This document shows positions 56,501-64,000 of a stretch of DNA of 64,000 bases, piece after piece. This DNA is from Pohlia nutans (lineage: Eukaryota > Streptophyta > Bryopsida > Bryales > Mniaceae), in NCBI GenBank assembly GCA_022496805.1, contig CM040094.1, positions 6,595,501-6,659,500 on the forward strand, given 5' to 3'. Positions within the stretch are counted from its first letter, which is position 1. Every line of letters starts with the position of its first letter. The notes under the pieces were generated by a model. It was given only the letters and a program-made list of their open reading frames with translations, was not told the origin of the DNA and made no database searches. Both the position numbers and the translations under genes were made by a program.

Positions 56501-57335
56501 AAGTAAAATTAGCAACTATGATAATATGTAATTATGTATACAACAATGTATCACAATTCATATATTAAACTACAATTGAACCATTATAATCTTGACTAAA
56601 TATGGATTGTAGGGAAGGTTATAGGGTGGATCCCAATGGCCTTTTTAAAGCTAACTATTTGTCTATCAATAAATGACAAGTTTGCCAACATTTGGTACTA
56701 ATTCATATAATTATCTTTTGCTCTCACTTTTGTTCCTACATTGGCTATTTTTAGTTGCAAACTTTGCAGGTTCACTATACTAAATAGGTAGATTAGTGTT
56801 AGATACACTAGTTTACATAAACATGTTGTAAGTTTTTACTATTGACCAATTTTTTCACCCTCTGTATTGGTCAAGATGGGGATCTTTCAATAGTATTGGA
56901 ATCAATGTCTTTGGTAATTTTTTTGTCGAGAGTAAAAATCTATAATATTTTCAAATCTTATAATTATCTAACACTAATCTACCTATTTAGTGTACTATCG
57001 AAGGTATTGCTTCTCCCTCATTGGCCATTTACATTAGTCACCCAAAGCAAGTGCGGTAAATTTGTGTTCATCAAGTAAGCTTTTGATAGCTTCAGTGCGC
57101 TCCTATAAATAAATTAATAAATAAATAAATTTGACCCATGCAAAAAGCTGCTCCAACTCATTTCAGGTGCCGCAAGAAACCTGCGCTACACCAACACACA
57201 TGCATTAGCCAAAAGCATGAAGAGACAAGGCTCTAACATTGCAAGAAATTGAATATTATTTTCCAAATTTACCTTGTACCATTCTAGGAACGCAACGCAA
57301 GTGCTGAAGCTTCTTGGTGTGATCGAATGGGCCAT
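53510..57335. other. Intergenic, AT-rich, no gene seen
   Basis: Long T tracts (for example 55100-55121) give spurious Phe-rich ORFs. A short duplication, TTACCCTGATCAGACC, is at about 54704-54735. No gene is supported. Confidence 0.5.
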
Positions 57336-57340
57336 CAGAA

Positions 57341-57445
57341 CACTATCAGAGTTCACTGTACACACTTGTCCTAAGTGACGAATGAATCGCACTCACCAAG
57401 TCTTGAAGACTTGGGCAGTGAGTGCGAAGTGGCGCCGTTTGTAGG
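57341..57445. mobile_element. Degenerate CACTA-type MITE remnant
   Basis: GAGTTCACTGTACACACTTG, ATCGCACTCACCAAGTCTTG and AGTGGCGCCGTTTGTAG match the interior of the copy at 46162-46337. The ends are decayed and no duplication is visible. Confidence 0.7.
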
Positions 57446-57449
57446 ATTA

Positions 57450-59050
57450 CTTCCCCTAAAATGCACTCCATTCTACAATCTATTTTAATGTATAGACTCA
57501 GAGCTCTACACTCTCAATATTGGAGTATTCTCTCACTGTTTTAATGAAAAGAGTGTTCACTGCAATGACTGCATGGCCGTGCTGGAATAATCCTTCCCAA
57601 GGACTTACTGCAGTCACGTTGATCTGTCAATGTCGTAGGTAGCTCTTGACAGAGATATTTGATTGTCCTGTGATATACGAACGTGACAACACGAAGTTCA
57701 TACTACCCGCTTGAATTGTAAACATAAAATTACGTCAGAATCCGGGCAGTGATCACATGACAAGACTTGGTATGTCACAAGTGATCCAACTCCAAAATCC
57801 AAATCCAAGGCTCCATTCATTTATTGTTTCTTCCCGAGATCAATTCCCCAATAGTCAAAAAAATCCTACCATTATCAAACTTAAATGTTGTATTGCTGTC
57901 CGGCTATTCTGAAAGTATTGGCATGGGATCAGACGGCTGCCTTTCTACTTGTCAGTGAGAATGGCTGGTTGGGAGAGAATGCTCAAGTTTCACGTGTTCG
58001 TTTTTGAAAGTACGTGCAGTAGTAGCTGCCGATTGCTGGATTGCCTATGAAGAAAGCTTCAATGAAAGAGCTCTCGCCAAATATCAGGCTGGATGGTGTA
58101 TTCATGAAAGCTTGAATGTGAATCCAAAACCTCTCATGCATCATGAAAGCTTGAATCATGTGTACCTTCAGTACATAGAAATAAACACTGCTTGAATGAT
58201 GCTGGCTGCAGGCCATTTTTGAACCTTTAGTGAGGATGAAAGCCAGAAGCATTCTTCTAAGTATCACGAGTTTCAGTTTTGCAACATGCTCGCATTGAAC
58301 GAGAAATTTAAGTTACAGTGTTTTTTCAGATTCTGCGTAACATGAGACTGCAGATTGACCGAAAAATGGTCATAACATTCTATTCTTGTTCCCAGAGAAC
58401 CTCACAACGAAGCCTGGAGTATGTGAGGTAGACACAGTTTCTTTGTGCATCTAACAGATCCTACTCATAATGTTAGCCGGCGGTACGTTCTGAGAATATG
58501 GAGTGCTTATTAGGACTCTGAAAGATAAAATCAATGAGAGGGTAGATTTTCCAATATACAAGGAGTGCCAAAAATGACATGAAAAAATGGGTAGGAAATA
58601 AGGTTGCATTTTCATTAATCGCCAACAGGCCTTACAAAATTCGAATTATTTCGAGTAGTGCACTAAAAAAGTAGCCTACATCATGTATGAGCCTGGTACA
58701 AATCAGACTCAGGACTACAGATCGAAAACTAGGTGATGTAGATTTCCTGCAGTCACGTCGCTTGATTCGAGTTCGACGGAGTACGAAGTGCCCATCTGAA
58801 GACATGCTCCTGCCGTCCTGCGGTGAGAGCAGTTCTCTTCATTACCATTGACGGCTTCATCCTCAAAATCTCAAGATCTGTAGCTCCACAAACACATGCT
58901 AGCTTACAAATCGTTAGAATGTTCTTTGTTCAACATGTACGGAATTAAACCTGGAAACCAGCTTGATAGACATACTCGTTCAAAATTGGAGACGGTTGTG
59001 TATGCAGCCTCTTTCACAATGACTATTCCGAAATTTGACCCAGTTAAAAC
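57450..59050. other. Intergenic, no gene resolved
   Basis: Moderate GC. The word CATGAAAGCTTGAAT occurs twice near 58104 and 58141. No exon structure could be supported. Confidence 0.4.
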
Positions 59051-59053
59051 CTA

Positions 59054-60010
59054 TCACCTTGCCAATAGATAGAGGAAAAGATTCAAAGGAATATATATAG
59101 CAGAAGAGAGATTCTCATCACCGCTCTTTTTCAGAGCGAAAACGAACCATAGCTTCGTTGTGCGTCCATGTCGGGAGCAGAAAGAGGTGGTAGACGCGCT
59201 CCTCGTAAAGTAAGTCTCAACCCCTTGGTTGCACACAGCTTGGCACGAAGTTCTAGTATCATTCCGTAGCTCACCTTCTAACGGACAAAAGATTCCACAA
59301 TTCCACAAACAACGCTCGACGGACGAACCAGCAAGCAAAACGTAGAGCGAGGCTACCGACTTTCTGCAGTCACTCACATGGGGAAGCACGGTCGTTTATT
59401 CGCAGCCATGGGCGTAACTGCAGTAATTCAAAATTAGTCTGACCACGACACGGTACGAAGCATATTCACAGCGACACAGACACAAAACGGACACATTGGT
59501 GGGAACAACAAAAGGAGTAAGAGCTTCGCGCCAAACTGCGGCTTCCAAGGTGCGGCACTTGGAGAGGAATGCAGGCAGGCCACGAAGGGCGGGCTCGACG
59601 ACGACGGTGTTGCAGGAAGTCAGAAAAGCTGGAGTGGCGGAAATTCGGAGCCGGCCTGCTGGGGCTTGCAATCGTGACTCGGCGTCAGGAGAAGGATTGG
59701 CTCTGCTTCTGGTGCCCACCTAGCTGCTGGGCTGGCCTTAAGTAGTGTTGGAGCGGATCAGAAATACCGGAGCCTGCAGGGACGGTCCGGGGGGAGCTGT
59801 GAGGTGATCAGAGGAAGGAGAAGAGCTACCTGGGTAGGCAGGGAGCACTGAAGCATTGCAGTACTACCCTTTGCAGGAATCTTTCGAGTCCGCTTTCCTA
59901 TTTTCTGCCCGCCATGGGCCCAAGTTTGAAGCGCTTCAAGAGGGTCCTGCGAGATCCCCGGTACGCTCATTTCGCTGCCTCCCACGCACGACTGCGTCAA
60001 AACTGACCAG
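59054..60010. other. GC-richer island with unassigned ORFs
   Basis: Base composition is clearly more GC-rich than in the flanks. A minus-strand ORF at 59396-59719 (107 codons, starting MGTRSRANPSPDAESRLQAP) has a Ser/Ala/Arg-rich start resembling an organelle-targeting peptide, but I do not recognise it. On the plus strand a 30-codon ORF starts at 59913 (MGPSLKRFKRVLRDPRYAHF), with a possible donor CCCCG|GTACGC at about 59958. Either could be the first exon of an unseen gene, or neither. Confidence 0.25.
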
Positions 60011-60122
60011 TAACTCTTATGTTTAGTCCTCACTGCCTTACTTGCAGTAAGTTAACCCCTAAAGCCCCCTCACTTATTTCAAAAAATAATATAATATAAT
60101 ATAATATATATACACTTACAAA

Positions 60123-61489
60123 CAAAACTGAGTATTGATTTGAAACTTTTCCATTCAAACAACCATATCATGAGCATCAATGGGCAAAGTCCAAAAGTGA
60201 ATTTGCAAAAGTTGTAGTGTGTGACATATATTAACACATTACTACCGAAGTTTGAAGAGAAACTCAATTGTGATTTGAAAGAAAATGAATTTCAAAGTTA
60301 GCCATGTCTAAAACTCGGTTTTGTGCGCTACAAGTTGGAAGTACTTTAAATTTTGTGAATTTTTTGTTATAGCTTCAATAAAACTTTTTGTGCCTTGGCA
60401 TGTTGGTATACATCGTTTTAGACTGTTGTACGCAAAAATTGAAGGAAGTTGACATTTATAGAATTTAAAATATCCACAATTTGACAAACATGCAAATGAT
60501 GTTGGTTTTCACGATATTTGAATTTTTTTTTGGATTTGAGAGTTTGGGACTGCATTGGCCATTGTATAGAGAGCATAGGTTGCAATATGACCACTGTTAC
60601 ATCTTAATGCCTTTACATTTGAAATAGTTGTTGAATAGGCCAATGCGTTCAATTTATATATTGGAGCTATACGATGTAGTTTTTTGGTTTAGGATTTTTG
60701 TACAAAAACTAGAGTTTATGACGCACATAATCAATCCTACAAATCAAAATTAAAAAACAAATTATTTTCCATATCATCAAAAATTTCAAAACTGCCAGAA
60801 ATTACACTGACTTTCATAAAATTGACAATATTTTGATGATACTGAACACACAAAAAAAAAAGTTTTTCAATTGGTTAATTGAGTATGTGCATCATGAACC
60901 CTAGACTTTGTACAAAAAAGTCAAACCAAAAAACTGCATCATACAACTCTAATATATAAATTGAACACTTTGGCTATTCAACAACTATTTCAAATGTAAA
61001 GGCATTAAGATGTAACAGTGGTCATATTGCAACCTATGCTCTCTATACAATGGCCAATGCAGTCCCAAACTCTCAAATCCAAAAAAAAATTCAAATATCG
61101 TGAAAACCAACATCATTTGCATGTTTGTCAAATTGTGGATATTTTAAATTCTATAAATGTCAACTTCCTTCAATTTTTGCGTACAACAGTCTAAAACGAT
61201 GTATACCAACATGCCAAGGCACAAAAAGTTTTATTGAAGCTATAACAAAAAATTCACAAAATTTAAAGTACTTCCAACTTGTAGCGCACAAAACCGAGTT
61301 TTAGACATGGCTAACTTTGAAATTCATTTTCTTTCAAATCACAATTGAGTTTCTCTTCAAACTTCGGTAGTAATGTGTTAATATATGTCACACACTACAA
61401 CTTTTGCAAATTCACTTTTGGACTTTGCCCATTGATGCTCATGATATGGTTGTTTGAATGGAAAAGTTTCAAATCAATACTCAGTTTTG
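60123..61489. repeat. Long foldback, two arms of about 610 bp
   Basis: The left arm, about 60123-60734, is the reverse complement of about 60878-61489, with a spacer of about 140 bp. The outer 500 bp or so are almost identical; the inner 80 bp are more diverged. A TTAACCCCTAAAGCCCC terminus like the TTAA families lies at 60053, but no matching right end was found. Two identical hydrophobic ORFs, one on each arm, are simply the two arms. Confidence 0.92.
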
Positions 61490-61547
61490 CTCGTCACTGT
61501 ATAATTATGATTATATATATAATTATTTAATTATTGGCTATGACTGT

Positions 61548-61735
61548 AGGGAAGAGACATTGTAGGGACACTCATTTTTTTGGGTTAAACACCACTATAC
61601 CAAATATATTATGTTCATAATTCCACTGAAAATGCATTCTCGTCCTTCACCATTCTCATCCTTCACCTATTCTTGTGTTTCACCTATTCTATTTTGGTGA
61701 GAGCTCAGAGCTCCTCATAGCGTAGTTGCTTTTTT
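61548..61735. repeat. Dispersed repeat, copy 2
   Basis: It matches 43433-43595 (GTAGGGAAGAG, GGGACACTCATTTT, ACCACTATAC-AAATATATT, GAGCTCCTCATAG). It carries an extra short duplication of ATCCTTCACC-like sequence. Confidence 0.7.
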
Positions 61736-61739
61736 TTCC

Positions 61740-62965
61740 TTTAATTTTAAATTTTAAATTTTAACAAATAAAAGGATACCTTTATTGCAGAAAAAGGGCA
61801 CGAATACAACTAGGACCCAACCGGGACTGGTGCATATTTGAAATATCACATTGTATGTTTTATAATTTTTCATGAATAGTCATTAACATTATGAAGGTAT
61901 GACAAAAATTTCAACATGATTGGAAGATATTTGAAAGATAACTTTTGACATTAAATTTTAACATGATTCAAAGATATCATGTAAACAAGATTCAATTTCA
62001 AAATAAATATATTTTTGACAAATTTAATATTGAAAATTATATTTAAGGTATATAAAAGTTGTGTTTACAAGTAGTTAAAAAATGGAATTGAAGAAATTAA
62101 AAGAGATGCATGATTGGAGCATCTTTTGAAAACCCTTTGTATTTTGAACACTCAAATTTCAAATTTCTTGATGGTGTAAAATCTTCAAATGAAGTTTATT
62201 CTCCAATCTCAATAGTCAAAAGCTTTATCATAATTCACCTTATATATTTAAAGAAAGTGCCAACTCTAACAAAGCTAAACATTTGATTTTTGGGCCATTG
62301 ACCAAAAACCATCTAAAAAATGAATGGCTGATTCTTTAATGGGGTTAACTTATATTTAGTTCTGAATTGTAGTAATTTAATTATGCAACAACCACACCAT
62401 AGCAAACTCAACCAAGGTTTTTTTCTTTGCCTTTTTATAGCCAATTTGCTACAAAAATGCACTTGGAGAATCACCATGTAGGAAGATAATGAGAAAAATG
62501 TTACTTCATGTAGCCACCAAGGCAATGAATTGCACTGGTTGCTAACCACGTTGAGACTTTGAGTGCGACATGTAGTGGATGAAAAGGCCAAAATGTTGGC
62601 TGAAAAAACAAGATGTATGAAGGATTTTGCGAAAGGCCAATAGAATAAAAACATAGGATGAAATTATGGGATGAAAAACATACGATTATGAATTAAAAAA
62701 AACATGATGTATGAAAAAAACAAAGATAGGACATCATGTTTTTAAAATGAAACTATAAAAAATAAAATATCAAAAAGCCACCTCATTCACTTGCATGTGA
62801 GCTTTCTAACCTAAAGTTAAATGATCCGAAAACAAAAAAAAAAAAAAAAACCTTGAACTCAACCCATTCCTCTTTAAATTCGTGCATTTCAATATTCTCC
62901 GCATTTAGTCAGCTCTTCGCTTCGTTACTGGATTGGTTGGATTGGCTGCCAGTAGTTGTACGTAT
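61740..62965. other. Intergenic, no gene seen
   Basis: AT-rich with an A19 tract near 62838. No supported ORF or element. Confidence 0.5.
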
Positions 62966-62970
62966 TACTC

Positions 62971-63350
62971 TAAGGCACCACGGGCCTTGGCTTGGTGGTT
63001 GGGGCTCATGGCCCCCAAAGAGGAGGTTGTGGGTTCTATTCCCCATGCCGGCGTGGTGCTCACCACCATAGTCAACCCAACTATGGTGGGGGGTCCTTGA
63101 ACCTCGTTGTATGGGTACCTCAAGGTCCTTTGGGGGGATACCATTGAGGATACCATGTCCGGTATCTTCAAGGCACTAGTAGCTAGCTAGCTAGTAGCAT
63201 AGTGTGTCACTGTAGTGTCCATTCTTGAAAGGGGAGAGTAGTATTGTCCCAATTTCCCCTTGTCTGGTGGGCATCGGATCATTGGCATTACGAACGGACA
63301 CTTCATTCGCGCCGGACCCTAATCGGGCCGTAGTTTCTATCTATCTATCT
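62971..63350 (+). mobile_element. tRNA-derived SINE candidate
   Basis: TTGGCTTGGTGGTTGG at about 62987-63002 resembles a Pol III A box (TGGCNNAGTGG). GGTTCTATTCC at 63032-63042 resembles a B box (GGTTCGANTCC). The spacing is tRNA-like. A GC-rich body follows, and the tail is (CTAT)n at about 63338-63352 after GGGCCGTAG. A tRNA cloverleaf is not complete, so it is a SINE or tRNA-like relic and not a tRNA gene. Only one copy is visible here. Confidence 0.5.
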
Positions 63351-63354
63351 ATGT

Positions 63355-64000
63355 ATTACACTTTATCAACACAATGGACCCAGAACAACTACTTTTTAAT
63401 TCAAACAGCCTGCCGCGTTTCAATTAATTAATCATAACATTCTATCTTAACCTAAAGGTTGGACCTACGACCGTGGAATCATGCTTTACCTTTCACACTC
63501 AATTTCACCACTATAAATAATACAAAAAATCAACTTTATAGTTTTAGTGGACGAAGTAAGGTCTACTACAAATCATGAATTTTTTATAAAATTTTGGTGA
63601 AATTTTGAAATTATTATAATTTTTGAATTGACTGTAAATAAAATTTATATCAATTGCAAAATGTACTAAAAAAAATCCGATTTTTTTACCAATAGTGTAA
63701 GAAAATTTTAGATAATGATAACCATTTGTATATTTAAATTTAAGTTCTTTTGCTATACCATGGTAATACCCACCGAACTTGTAGCTACAATAAAACAATC
63801 AACTTTATAAAATTCAAAAAATCCAAAATGGAGTAGAAATTAAACTCGGCAAGCTTTATTTTGTTAGTTAAGCTCAAATACAATAGAACTTATTTTCATG
63901 GCCTATGTGTAGCGGTATAGTTTAAACAAAAAAAGGATAAAAATCTAGAATACACTACACGGTGAACTGTTTTTACGACTCTTTTTGTAGTTGGGACCTC
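63355..64000. other. Window end, no gene seen
   Basis: AT-rich. No supported ORF, RNA or repeat. Confidence 0.5.

Noticed and set aside
60079..61530. Two identical hydrophobic ORFs (minus near 60.2 kb, plus near 61.4 kb)
   Set aside because: They are the same sequence on the two arms of the foldback. Nothing else supports coding.
62987..63042. tRNA gene
   Set aside because: A and B box-like motifs are present but acceptor and anticodon stems do not form, so a SINE-like relic is more likely.

Overview
This is AT-rich nuclear DNA from a land plant. The evidence is multi-exon genes with GT-AG introns, plant gene families (vacuolar processing enzyme, NFD4/nodulin-like MFS, DUF1218/DEAL), a plant-type Pol III promoter (USE plus TATA), telo-box motifs, and dense plant-style MITEs. 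A bacterial-type UPF0060 membrane protein gene and Tc1-like and TTAA-flanked (piggyBac-like) elements suggest a seed-free plant such as a moss, liverwort or lycophyte. The species cannot be fixed from the sequence alone.

Layout. 0-2.5 kb: an 85-bp tandem array, then an intron-less UPF0060 gene (-) whose upstream region carries serial duplications. 4.2-9.3 kb: a nine-exon vacuolar processing enzyme (legumain) gene (+). 9.7-16.0 kb: a fifteen-exon tRNA pseudouridine synthase PUS10 gene (-), convergent with the VPE gene. I could place every splice junction of both genes in frame. 16-25 kb: gene-poor, with MITEs, a decayed gag-like fragment, a chain of abutting TTAA elements and degenerate tandem repeats. 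25.2-27.6 kb: a U6 snRNA-like gene behind a Pol III promoter, followed by an NFD4-like MFS transporter gene (+) whose single 117-bp intron is in frame and stop-free. 28.7-30.6 kb: a dead but full-length Tc1-like transposon carrying a nested hAT-type MITE. 30.6-46 kb: mostly repeats, one unrecognised ORF near 35 kb, and a 38.4-42.7 kb stretch with tandem repeats and a palindrome array. 46.7-48.7 kb: a three-exon DUF1218 gene (+) with CACTA-type MITEs upstream and in both introns. 49-64 kb: more MITEs, a 1.37-kb long foldback, a GC-richer island near 59-60 kb, and a SINE-like sequence near 63 kb.

The five recognisable protein genes are unrelated housekeeping or membrane-biology genes, not an operon-like system. 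What stands out is the transposon ecology. At least five classes of short inverted-repeat elements (TTAA-flanked, hAT 8-bp TSD, CACTA 3-bp TSD, TA-flanked Stowaway-like, foldbacks) can be delimited to the base by their target-site duplications, and many lie inside introns. I found no gene cluster, CRISPR array or phage-like system.
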